From Diphasiastrum complanatum (taxonomy: Eukaryota > Streptophyta > Lycopodiopsida > Lycopodiales > Lycopodiaceae): a stretch of 64,000 bases of DNA. The stretch's first letter is position 1. Each line of letters opens with the position of its first letter. The position numbers and the translations under genes were made by a program. The stretch spans positions 69,233,349 to 69,297,348 of the forward strand of contig CM055099.1 of NCBI GenBank assembly GCA_029204225.1, written 5' to 3'. The notes under the pieces were generated by a model. The model saw nothing but the letters and a program-made list of their open reading frames with translations. It was not told the origin of the DNA and did not search any database. This document shows positions 22,809 through 33,400 of the stretch, in pieces.

Positions 22809-24101
22809 TTTCCCTCTCCATGGTCCACAAACCTCATTCACCCTATCCACAAAGGCGAGGACCCCATGAAAGCTGACAACTACCGCACCATTATGATCAG
22901 TCACCTCTTCGCCAAAGTATATGGTTCTATCCTACAGTCAGAGATCAGTACAGAGATGGATGCTAGATCACTCCATGCCATTGGACAGGCGGGTTTCAAA
23001 CCGGGATATACTACATCGGATCATATCTTTACTTTGAGGTCCATCATTGAGGAGGCTAAGGCCAAGAGGGAGCGTGTATACTGCTGCTTTGTGGATTTCC
23101 GCAAGGCATTTGATTTTGTGCCTAGGCATCTATTGATACAGAGACTTCATGATCGGGGCTTTCAGGAGGATACTATACAGGCGGTAGTAGCATTGTACAT
23201 GCGAGTTATTGGCAGGGTTATTTCACCGGAGTTATTTCACCGGAGGTGGTCAGTACTATTGGTGTCAAACAGGGATGTCCACTCTCTCCTACACTTTTTG
23301 GTCTTTACATTGACGAGCTAGACCATGTTATACGGAGTGATGGAGGGGAGGGTTGTACATTGGGCGACCTCATTATTGCTATTCTCCTTTATGCTGATGA
23401 TGTGGTTTTGCTTTCACGGACGAGAGAGGGTTTGCAGCGACACTTAGATGCTCTTCTTTCTTTCTGCACACGGTGGGGTTTGTCGGTGAATGTGGCCAAG
23501 ACTAAGGTTATGGTGTTCAACACCTCTAGGTCTTTCATGATGCGGCAGGAGCTTCTATGGGATGGTCATCCCCTAGAGGTTGTTGATTCCTATACATATC
23601 TAGGAGTACAATTCTCGGGGCCTACGTTCAGCATGAGACACGCAGCTATTTCCCGGGTACGGAAGGGCTATGCCTCACTGGTAGATTTGGAGAGACTATG
23701 TTTCAGCTCACACATCAGAGATGCGACTAGTAAGTGTCGGCTCTTTGACACTATGGTTGTGCCCTCAGCTATGTATGCTTCCGAGACATGGAGTACTGGT
23801 CTGACAGCTACTGCCACGGCAGCAGAGACGACACTGACGGCCTATCTGGCGACAGAGGTCTAGGGCACATCTAATCACATCTTCACAACATACCATCCAC
23901 AATTTCTTTCATGCTGATGGGCATCGTGATATATGATTCCAAGCTATTGGATCTTGACTGGGCCAGCTGTCTTTATGCATTGTATTTGCAGTTACTTAGT
24001 TTTATAGATGATTGAGCTTTAACCTCCTATGTGCACACTTGACATGTACCTTTTCTTAGTCCTATGTACCTTAGGGTATTCAAGGACATTAATAAAATCT
24101 T

Positions 24102-24167
<66 letters not shown>
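22806..24167 (+). mobile_element. LINE fragment E (distinct family)
   Basis: It starts inside the RT (SDHIFTLRSIIEEAKAKRERV) and has CCFVDFRKAFDFVPR, GVKQGCPLSPTLFGLYIDEL, LLYADDVVLLSRTREGL, KTKVMVFNTSRSF. A short duplication (TTATTTCACCGGAG twice, near 23218-23243) causes a frameshift. Near 23805 the ORF jumps to the C-terminal tail, losing the Cys/His region. The 3' stem-loop is 24059-24087; the tail is (CTTT)(CT)n. Confidence 0.85.
24059..24087 (+). promoter_or_regulatory. LINE 3' stem-loop, copy E
   Basis: GTCCT/AGGAC basal stem; TACC/GGTA apical stem with loop TTAG. Both stems differ from A and B yet still pair. Confidence 0.7.
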
Positions 24168-24170
<3 letters not shown>

Positions 24171-24202
24171 CTATGCCTCTCCCTCACTCGCTCCCTCTCC
24201 CG

Positions 24203-24249
<47 letters not shown>
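24101..24249 (+). repeat. Two (CT)n blocks between LINE E and LINE B1
   Basis: A (CTTT)(CT)n block to 24167 is separated from a second CT block (about 24205-24249) by a C/T-rich segment (GCTCTATGCCTCTCC...). The segment could be the true B1 start or a scrap of another unit. Confidence 0.8.
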
Positions 24250-24251
<2 letters not shown>

Positions 24252-24482
24252 CCGCCCTGCTGGTGCGCTGCCCGCCTGCTGGTGCGCTGCCCGCCCTGCT
24301 AGCGCTGCTGCCCTCTCTCTCTCTTGCGCGCCCACCCGCCCTGCTGGCGCTGCTGTCCGCCCTGCTGGCGCTGCAGTGCTGACCTTCGCACCTGCCCTAC
24401 GCTGCCCTGCGCTGGTCGGCGCTACTGCGCTGCTACGCCTGGCCGTTTGTCTACACTGCCCTCCATCTGCTTACCGCCTCCT

Positions 24483-25403
24483 ATGGCACCTAAGAAAAAG
24501 GGGGGTGTTCTTACACCCCCCTCCCTGTTGGACACCCCCCCATCACCGGTAGTGATGGAGGAGCCGTCTTCGGTGATAGAAACTAGTGACATTCCTGTCA
24601 ACATGGCTGCCATTGACTACACTCCTTCCAAACCTACCGAAAGTCTTTTTGCTTATGATCTTAGTTTTATCCGGCAAGAAATTCTTGGACTTAAGAAACA
24701 ACTACACCTCTTTGAAGCTGAAAATAGCAAGTTAGCTAAGGATCTTTTTGGTGTCACGGAACGTGTGGAGCAGCTTGAGCAAGAAAATATATATCTTAAG
24801 CAACGAATTGCAGAAAAAAGTGCCTTGGAGGAGACTTCCAACAAGATCAATAGCTTGGAGAAACAAGTCGAGGAGACGAAAACGTGGGCAGCACTCTTCA
24901 AACCGGATGATATGGGCAGCAAACTCTCATCACTCGCAAAACAGGTTGAAGAAACGACATCGATCCTTAAGCAAGGTAATCACTCTCAGATTTCATCTTT
25001 TCCGAAGGAAAACGATTTGGAGACAGTTTTGGGTGAACAAGCCAGAAGGGCCAAAAAAGCCTTTAACATTAGAGTAAGAGGCATTGCCAATAGTGGAAAA
25101 CCGTTGGAAGAAGCTACGGATTTGCTCATTTCCAAGTTATCTCATGTGGCTGATGGTTTTGATACTGCTTGGCGTAGTAAATTTGATGACAATGTTTTGT
25201 TTATCAAGTTCCGCTCGCTTTCACAACGCAATGCTGCCCTTCGGCTTAGGGCAAAGCTTAAAGGTACTTTCATTTATATGGATGATGACTTAACAAATAC
25301 TCAATGGTTGGCAAGAAAAAAGATTATCCTTGAAGCGAAAGAGAAAGGGCAAAGGGTTGTTTTTATTGACGGGAAACCGAGATTTTTCGACCTTCCACAA
25401 TAG
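24483..25403 (+). CDS. LINE B1 ORF1 protein (L1-ORF1p-like), 306 aa
   Basis: The start ATG 24483 gives MAPKKKGGVLTPPSLLDTPP; the same basic 'MAP' start recurs in C and H. Residues 1-40 are basic then Pro/Ser-rich. Residues about 55-175 show heptads (QEILGLKKQLHLFEAENSKL, VEQLEQENIYLKQRIAE), a probable trimerising coiled coil as in L1 ORF1p. Residues 194-306 have NIRVRGI, GFDTAWR, VLFIKFRSLSQRNAALRL, YMDDDLT and RVVFIDGKPRFF, in the order of the L1 ORF1p RRM and C-terminal domains, so nucleic-acid binding is expected. No zinc knuckle is seen. It ends in TAG followed by G, with the frame continuing into ORF2. Confidence 0.88.
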   Translation: MAPKKKGGVLTPPSLLDTPPSPVVMEEPSSVIETSDIPVNMAAIDYTPSKPTESLFAYDLSFIRQEILGLKKQLHLFEAENSKLAKDLFGVTERVEQLEQENIYLKQRIAEKSALEETSNKINSLEKQVEETKTWAALFKPDDMGSKLSSLAKQVEETTSILKQGNHSQISSFPKENDLETVLGEQARRAKKAFNIRVRGIANSGKPLEEATDLLISKLSHVADGFDTAWRSKFDDNVLFIKFRSLSQRNAALRLRAKLKGTFIYMDDDLTNTQWLARKKIILEAKEKGQRVVFIDGKPRFFDLPQ

Positions 25404-25444
25404 GAACTAGGGGCCCCCGGATATAGAAGCTACCCGAGATCCCC
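25401..25444 (+). promoter_or_regulatory. ORF1 UAG stop plus readthrough-like element, copy B1
   Basis: TAG 25401-25403, GAACTA, then GGGG (25410-25413) opposite CCCC (25441-25444), with CGG (25418-25420) opposite CCG (25434-25436) inside. The stem is weaker than in A, C or D, but stop context, six-base spacing and open frame are the same. Confidence 0.6.
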
Positions 25445-28400
25445 TACCAATTTGAGACTTGGCTTCTGGAATTGTAATGGGTTTTTATCTTCGTCATCAG
25501 CCGGAGACTTTGCTGATTTTATTAGAAAATGCGACATTTTGTTGTTGGCTGAAACTCATGAGTCCTTATATCCTCCTCTTCCAAATATACAGGAATACTC
25601 TTGGCATTCTGCTTTTCGTCCATTTGTTAGGGGAAAAACTTGTCGAGGATCTGGAGGAGTAGCTTGTTTATACAGAGACACCACAGTTCAGATGGTTAAA
25701 CAAGATCCATACGCTCGCTATATTTGGTTACACATTATTGGCTCACTATTGGGATTACCTCAGGACATCTATATAGCTGTATGCTATTTTGCTCCACAGA
25801 CCTCAGTGTTTGCTGAGTTTGGCGGGGACCCTTTTCAGGCTCTCTCAGATGATATTGCTATCTTTTCTCAGCAGGGTTCCATTTTACTAGCAGGTGATTT
25901 CAACGCCCGCACAAGCTCTAGACAAACCGAATTTCATGCAGCTACGGATCTTCTCAGGCTTTACCCTTTGGATATGGGGCTAGACCGGGTATCACAGGAT
26001 GCAGACACTCCAGCTACATCTTTCGGGGAGCAGTTGATCACTCTAGCAGAGACACACGCTCTTGCCATTTTGAATGGCCTCACACAGTGGCCTTCCTCAT
26101 CAGCATATACATGCTATCCTCATGGTGGAGGACATAGTGTGGTCGACTACTTCATTGGATCACCTGCTTTGATCTCTCACATTTCTGATTTCTCCATTAC
26201 ACCCCCTACCATTTCCGATCACTCACTCTTACACATCTCACTTGGTCACATAACCTCTTCTTTGCAAGTTTCTTGCTCTCTTCCCACTCATAAACGTATT
26301 CCTTTCACCCAATCTGGATTCACTAATTACACCACAATCTTATCCCAACTACTCGCTAACTTCCCGTTCATGGCACCAATTGACCAGCAAGCCACTTTTC
26401 TGTCTACATCCCTCTTAGCTGCTGCTTCCTCATCCTTCCCCACCAAAACGACATCATCTCACAGAAGTGTTCACAACAGATGGTATGATGCAGAATGCCG
26501 CTCTCTTCACAATCATGTGACATATGCCAGGTCACACTCCCCTGCCACACTCAAACAATGCCAGAAAGAATATCATAGAACCACCAGAACAAAGAAGATC
26601 AAGTACCTACAATCACTCTGCCAAAAAATGATCAACTCTTTAGATTCACCCTCCTCCTCTTTTTTCTGGAAACATTTCACCAGACACTCTTCAACATTGG
26701 CCCCCATAGCCATCGAATCCTGGATCGAGTATGCCACGGAGTTATATACCACGGACTCTCCTCCTACCTCACTCTCACCGAGACCTGACCACTGCTCACT
26801 TTTCACCCCTGACATGGTTGAAAACGCCATTAAACATGCCAAACTAAATAAAGCCACTGACTATGACTCCTTAAGTGTAGACTTCCTAAAGCCCGTAGCA
26901 CATCTCATCTCCCCTTACATTGCTCATGCTTTTAACACAGCTGTTACTTCTGGTTTTCCTATGGCTTGGTGTACTAATATCCTTCACCCCATCCTCAAGG
27001 CAGGTGATCCCATGAATGTAGGAAACTACCGCACCATTATGATTGGCCACACTCTAGCTAAGATATATGGCTCTATACTACAGACAGTCACTGGATCTTT
27101 TGCTGAAACTGAGGGTTTACACGCTATGGGTCAAGCTGGTTTCAGACCGGGATATTCTACTTCAGACCAGATCTTCATTTTGAGATGCATTATTGAGGAG
27201 GCTCGACATCGGAAACAGAGAATTTACTGTTGCTTTGTGGATTTTCGCAAAGCTTTTGACTCTGTTCCACGACATCTTCTTTTCCAGAGACTGTCTTCAC
27301 TTGGCTTTTCAGAGGATACTATTGCTGCGATCATTACTTTATATGAGCGAGTCTTGGCACGTTTCAGAGATGGTAGTGGCTGGTCCTCACAGATACATTC
27401 TACCATTGGTGTGAAGCAGGGTTGCCCCTTATCACCCACTCTTTTTGCACTATATATAGATGACCTCGAGCGGATTATTCGCGAGGAAGGTGGAGAGGGC
27501 TGTCCCCTAGCAGACATTATTATCCCCATTCTCTTGTACGCTGATGATGTGGTTCTCCTCTCATCCTCTGCAGCTGGTTTACAGAGTCACCTTTCTGCTC
27601 TACATCACTTTTGCCAGCGTTGGGGATTGACGGTTAACCTTAAGAAGACTAAGATTATGGTGTTTAACACCAACAGACAGCATATGAGAGATGTGATTTT
27701 CTATTATGACGGGCTACCGATTGAGATCGTGACCTCCTACACCTATTTGGGAGTTCTTTTCTCTGGTCCGCTACTCACTTTTCGACCAGCAGCCACCGCC
27801 AGGCTCCGCAAGGGGCATTCCGCTCTTGTGCATATGGAGAGATTTTGCTCTACTTATTATGTGCAGGATCCTGCTACCAGATGCCTACTATTTTCTGCTA
27901 CTGTCTCCCCAGTTGTGCTATATTCGGCTGAGACTTGGTGCCCTGATTTATCACGCGATACATGGAGAGATCTTACTCGTATCCAGATTCTCATGCTCAG
28001 TAGGATAATCCGGGCTAAGCCCTCAGTACCACATGATATCATACTAGCCGAGTTTGCTTCTCCTCCATTAGTTGTTGGTGCTATGTTTCAGATCATCACC
28101 TTTCTTCACAGGGTATCAGATCTAGATACCTCCAGATACATTGTTGCTGCTCTCACTTCATCTTGTACCATTGCGGATCAGGGAGCCAAGCACTCTTGGT
28201 ATCGCAGTGTCTCAGCCCTTCTTCAGACTTGGGGTTTATCCGCACTTGATCTTCCGAATGGAACCCATGCTTATATCAGACAGCAGATCTACCGGAGCTA
28301 CATACGCACTATATGGTCACATCCTGATCCAGATAGGGTCAAGCTACATTATTATGGCACACATCTTTTACGGCTGGACGTTTCGGGGTTGCCTATTCTT

Positions 28401-28955
28401 CCAGTTTATCTTACACAGACGCTATCTTTTGGTCTGAGATATCGTATAGGACAGCTTCGAGTCTCTTCTCATCAGCTTGCTATCGAGACAGGTAGATACA
28501 CAGACACTCCCAGATTGCAGCGGATATGTCAGCTCTGTTCTCTTCAGGAGGTGGAAGATGAGTTTCATTTCATCTTTCGCTGCCCAGTATACTATGAGAT
28601 TAGAGGACGATACCATTATTTATAACGAGATATTCCCCTCACGTTGAGCTCCTTCCTCGAGTATCCAGACGCTAGATGTGTGGGTCTTCTTTTGAGAGAG
28701 ATGTATATTTTACGAGCTTCACTTCTACCTACGCTCTCAGATATGGATTCCAGTCAGGCTCACATTACTCAGTTCTTCCAGAAGCGAGACAGAGTGGATA
28801 TTTCGGTTGCGGATTTTGACGCCCCCGTCCGAAGATCGAAGACACAGAGAGTTTCGGCTCGATCCAGTGCTACTAGATCTTCATACGCCTCCCACCAGCC
28901 TACATCACGACCCACTACTACCATCACTCATTACTTTCGGCTTGCTCATAGCTAG
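25404..28955 (+). pseudogene. LINE B1 ORF2, single premature stop
   Basis: The frame is continuous from the codon after TAG 25401 to a stop at 28623-28625 (TAC in B2 is TAA here), then stays in frame to 28955. Endonuclease, RT and Cys/His motifs match B2. The truncated product would keep endonuclease and RT and end within YYEIRGRYHYL, just after the Cys/His motif. No in-frame AUG precedes the 'VQMVKQ' Met, about 80 residues in. Confidence 0.88.
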
Positions 28956-29136
28956 TTTCCTCCGCGGAGCAGGTGGTTAAGCTCTTGCTTTGTACCCTCA
29001 CCAGCTGGTGGTCAAGCTTGGATACTTTTTCTCTTAGAGAAAGAGAGATCGATATTTTAGTTTTAGTTTTACTGTCCTTTCATTGGTAAATAAGTCCTTA
29101 TGCGGACAATGCTTCTCACATTTTGTACTCTCTTCT

Positions 29137-29165
29137 GTCTTATGTGCCCCTGGGCACCAAAAGAC
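29137..29165 (+). promoter_or_regulatory. LINE 3' stem-loop, B1
   Basis: GTCTT/AAGAC basal stem; GTGCCC/GGGCAC apical stem with loop CT. A second small hairpin, GTCC/GGAC, lies upstream near 29094-29107. Confidence 0.75.
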
Positions 29166-29189
29166 GTTAATAATAATAATTCTAATTCT

Positions 29190-29192
<3 letters not shown>

Positions 29193-29248
<56 letters not shown>
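29193..29248 (+). repeat. (CT)n between B1 and B2
   Basis: A tract of about 56 bp that is both the tail of B1 and the 5' flank of B2. Confidence 0.9.
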
Positions 29249-29249
<1 letters not shown>

Positions 29250-29251
<2 letters not shown>

Positions 29252-29340
29252 CTGCTGGTGCGCTGCCCGCTTGCTGGTGCGCTGCCCGCCTGCTGGTGCG
29301 CTGCCCGCCCTGCTGGTGCGCTGCCCGCCCTGCTAGCGCT
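29250..29340 (+). repeat. Short tandem repeats in the B2 5' leader
   Basis: About four units of CTGCTGGTGCGCTGCCCGCC-like sequence, against about two in B1 (24256-24300). They sit at the extreme 5' end, as promoter monomers do in some other LINEs; a promoter role is inference. Confidence 0.7.
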
Positions 29341-29473
29341 GCTGCCCTCTCTCTCTCTTGCGCGCCCACCCGCCCTGCTGGCGCTGCTGTCCGCCCTGCT
29401 GGCGCTGCAGTGCTGACCTTCGCACCTGCCCTACGCTGCCCTGCGCTGGTCCTCCATCTGCTTACCGCCTCCT

Positions 29474-30382
29474 ATGGCACCTAAGAAAAAGGAGGGTGTT
29501 CTTACACCCCCCTCCCTGTTGGACACCCCCCCATCACCGGTAGTGATGGAGGAGCCGTCTTCGGTGACAGAAACTATCAACATGGCTGCCATTGACTACA
29601 CTCCTTCCAAACCTACCGAAAGTCTTTTTGCTTATGATCTTAGTTTTATCCGGCAAGAAATTCTTGGACTTAAGAAACAACTACACCTCTTTGAAGCTGA
29701 AAATAGCAAGTTAGCTAAGGATCTTTTTGGTGTCACGGAACGTGTGGAGCAGCTTGAGCAAGAAAATATATATCTTAAGCAACGAATTGCAGAAAAAAGT
29801 GCCTTGGAGGAGACTTCCAACAAGATCAATGGCTTGGAGAAACAAGTCGAGGAGACGAAAACCTGGGCAGCACTCTTCAAACCGGATGATATGGGCAGCA
29901 AACTCTCATCACTCGCAAAACAGGTTGAAGAAACGACATCGATCCTTAAGCAAGGTAATCACTCTCAGATTTCATCTTTTCCGAAGGAAAACGATTTGGA
30001 GACAGTTTTGGGTGAACAAGCCAGAAGGGCCAAAAAAGCCTTTAACATTAGAGTAAGAGGCATTGCCAATGGTGGAAAACCATTGGAAGAAGCTACGGAT
30101 TTGCTCATTTCCAAGTTATCTCATGTGGCTGACGGTTTTGATACTGCTTGGCGCAGTAAATTTGATGACAATGTTTTGTTTATCAAGTTCCGCTCGCTTT
30201 CACAACGCAATGCTGCCCTTCGGCTTAGGGCAAAGCTTAAAGGTACTTTCATTTATATGGATGATGACTTAACAAATACTCAATGGTTGGCAAGAAAAAA
30301 GATTATCCTTGAAGCGAAAGAGAAAGGGCAAAGGGTTGTTTTTATTGACGGGAAACCGAGATTTTTCGACCTTCCACAATAG
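29474..30382 (+). CDS. LINE B2 ORF1 protein (L1-ORF1p-like), 302 aa
   Basis: Intact. MAPKKKEGVLTPPSL start, Pro/Ser-rich region, coiled coil (residues about 50-170), then NIRVRGIANGGKPLEEA, GFDTAWR, FIYMDDDLT and a terminal RVVFIDGKPRFFDLPQ. The expected role is a single-strand RNA-binding chaperone coating the element's own transcript. It is four codons shorter than B1 because of a small deletion near residue 35. The stop is UAG before GAA; readthrough would add ORF2 in the same frame and make an ORF1-ORF2 fusion of about 1486 residues. Confidence 0.9.
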   Translation: MAPKKKEGVLTPPSLLDTPPSPVVMEEPSSVTETINMAAIDYTPSKPTESLFAYDLSFIRQEILGLKKQLHLFEAENSKLAKDLFGVTERVEQLEQENIYLKQRIAEKSALEETSNKINGLEKQVEETKTWAALFKPDDMGSKLSSLAKQVEETTSILKQGNHSQISSFPKENDLETVLGEQARRAKKAFNIRVRGIANGGKPLEEATDLLISKLSHVADGFDTAWRSKFDDNVLFIKFRSLSQRNAALRLRAKLKGTFIYMDDDLTNTQWLARKKIILEAKEKGQRVVFIDGKPRFFDLPQ

Positions 30383-30423
30383 GAACTAGGGGCCCCCGGA
30401 TATAGAAGCTACCCGAGATCCCC
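30380..30423 (+). promoter_or_regulatory. ORF1 UAG stop plus readthrough-like element, copy B2
   Basis: Identical to B1: TAG 30380-30382, GAACTA, GGGG 30389-30392, CCCC 30420-30423. Confidence 0.6.
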
Positions 30424-33400
30424 TACCAATTTGAGACTTGGCTTCTGGAATTGTAATGGTTTTTTATCTTCGTCATCAGCCGGAGACTTTGCTGATTTTA
30501 TTAGAAAATGCGACATTTTGTTGTTGGCTGAAACTCATGAGTCCTTATATCATCCTCTTCCAAATATACAGGAGTACTCTTGGCATTCTGCTTTTCGTCC
30601 ATTTGTTAGGGGAAAAACTTGTCGAGGATCTGGAGGAGTAGCTTGTTTATACAGAGACACCACAGTTCAGATGGTTAAACAAGATCCATACGCTCGCTAT
30701 ATTTGGTTACACATTATTGGCTCACTATTGGGATTACCTCAGGACATCTATATAGCTGTATGCTATTTTGCTCCACAGACCTCAGTGTTTGCTGAGTTTG
30801 GCGGGGACCCTTTTCAGGCTCTCTCAGATGATATTGCTATCTTTTCTCAGCAGGGTTCCATTTTACTAGCAGGTGATTTCAACGCCCGCACAAGCTCTAG
30901 ACAAACCGAATTTCATGCAGCTACGGATCTTCTCAGGCTTTACCCTTTGGATATGGGGCTAGACCGGGTATCACAGGATGCAGACACTCCAGCTACATCT
31001 TTCGGGGAGCAGTTGATCACTCTAGCAGAGACACACGCTCTTGCCATTTCGAATGGCCTCACACAGTGGCCTTCCTCATCAGCATATACATGCTATCCTC
31101 ATGGTGGAGGACATAGTGTGGTCGACTACTTCATTGGATCACCTGCTTTGATCTCTCACATTTCTGATTTCTCCATCACACCCCCTACCATTTCCGATCA
31201 CTCACTCTTACACATCTCACTTGGTCACATAACCTCTTCTTTGCAAATTTCTTGCTCTCTTCCCACTCATAAACGTATTCCTTTCACCCAATCTGGATTC
31301 ACTAATTACACCACAATCTTATCCCAACTACTCGCTAACTTCCCGTTCATGGCACCAATTGACCAGCAAGCCACTTTTCTCTCTACATCCCTCTTAGCTG
31401 CTGCTTCCTCATCCTTCCCCACCAAAACGACATCATCTCACAGAAGTGTTCACAACAGATGGTATGATGCAGAATGCCGCTCTCTTCACAATCATGTGAC
31501 ATATGCCAGGTCACACTCCCCTGCCACACTCAAACAATGCCAGAAAGAATATCATAGAACCACCAGAACAAAGAAGATCAAGTACCTACAATCACTCTGC
31601 CAAAAAATGATCAACTCTTTAGATTCACCCTCCTCCTCTTTTTTCTGGAAACATTTCACCAGACACTCTTCAACATTGGCCCCCATAGCCATCGAATCCT
31701 GGATCGAGTATGCCACGGAGTTATATACCACGGACTCTCCTCCTACCTCACTCTCACCGAGACCTGACCACTGCTCACTTTTCACCCCTGACATGGTTGA
31801 AAACGCCATTAAACATGCCAAACTAAATAAAGCCACTGACTATGACTCCTTAAGTGTAGACTTCCTAAAGCCCGTAGCACATCTCATCTCCCCTTACATT
31901 GCTCATGCTTTTAACACAGCTGTTACTTCTGGTTTTCCTATGGCTTGGTGTACTAATATCCTTCACCCCATCCTCAAGGCAGGTGATCCCATGAATGTAG
32001 GAAACTACCGCACCATTATGATTGGCCACACTCTAGCTAAGATATATGGCTCTATACTACAGACAGTCACTGGATCTTTTGCTGAAACTGAGGGTTTACA
32101 CGCTATGGGTCAAGCTGGTTTCAGACCGGGATATTCTACTTCAGACCAGATCTTCATTTTGAGATGCATTATTGAGGAGGCTCGACATCGGAAACAGAGA
32201 ATTTACTGTTGCTTTGTGGATTTTCGCAAAGCTTTTGACTCTGTTCCACGACATCTTCTTTTCCAGAGACTGTCTTCACTTGGCTTTTCAGAGGATACTA
32301 TTGCTGCGATCATTACTTTATATGAGCGAGTCTTGGCACGTTTCAGAGATGGTAGTGGCTGGTCCTCACAGATACATTCTACCATTGGGGTGAAGCAGGG
32401 TTGCCCCTTATCACCCACTCTTTTTGCACTATATATAGATGACCTCGAGCGGATTATTCGCGAGGAAGGTGGAGAGGGCTGTCCCCTAGCAGACATTATT
32501 ATCCCCATTCTCTTGTACGCTGATGATGTGGTTCTCCTCTCATCCTCTGCAGCTGGTTTACAGAGTCACCTTTCTGCTTTACATCACTTTTGCCAGCGTT
32601 GGGGATTGACGGTTAACCTTAAGAAGACTAAGATTATGGTGTTTAACACCAACAGACAGCATATGAGAGATGTGATTTTCTATTATGACGGGCTACCGAT
32701 TGAGATCGTGACCTCCTACACCTATTTGGGAGTTCTTTTCTCTGGTCCGCTACTCACTTTTCGACCAGCAGCCACCGCCAGGCTCCGCAAGGGGCATACC
32801 GCTCTTGTGCATATGGAGAGATTTTGCTCTACTTATTATGTGCAGGATCCTGCTACCAGATGCCTACTATTTTCTGCTACTGTCTCCCCAGTTGTGCTAT
32901 ATTCGGCTGAGACTTGGTGCCCTGATTTATCACGCGATACATGGAGAGATCTTACTCGTATCCAGATTCTCATGCTCAGTAGGATAATCCGGGCTAAGCC
33001 CTCAGTACCACATGATATCATACTAGCCGAGTTTGCTTCTCCTCCATTAGTTGTTGGTGCTATGTTTCAGATCATCACCTTTCTTCACAGGGTATCAGAT
33101 CTAGATACCTCCAGATACATTGTTGCTGCTCTCACTTCATCTTGTACCATTGCAGATCAGGGAGCCAAGCACTCTTGGTATCGCAGTGTCTCAGCCCTTC
33201 TTCAGACTTGGGGTTTATCCGCACTTGATCTTCCGAATGGAACCCATGCTTATATCAGACAGCAGATCTACCGGAGCTACATACGCACTATATGGTCACA
33301 TCCTGATCCAGATAGGGTCAAGCTACATTATTATGGCACACATCTTTTACGGCTGGACGTTTCGGGGTTGCCTATTCTTCCAGTTTATCTTACACAGACG

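Larger units (their letters stand above)
24168..29248 (+). mobile_element. Full-length LINE, copy B1
   Basis: GC-rich 5' leader with about two units of a 19-20 bp repeat (CTGCTGGTGCGCTGCCCGCC), intact ORF1, UAG/hairpin junction, ORF2 with one nonsense codon, 3' UTR, TAATAATAATTCTAATTC and (CT)n. It is nearly identical to B2 next door; in ORF2 only about seven residue differences were noticed. It is recent, and its tail abuts the B2 leader. Confidence 0.95.

Noticed and set aside
24101-24249. Interspersed CT blocks as a CRISPR-like or satellite array
   Set aside because: The units between tracts are different LINE fragments of very different length; there is no repeat-spacer regularity.
28623-28625. 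Second in-frame stop in B1 ORF2 as a further readthrough site
   Set aside because: It is TAA, has no conserved context, and is TAC in B2. It is a private nonsense mutation.
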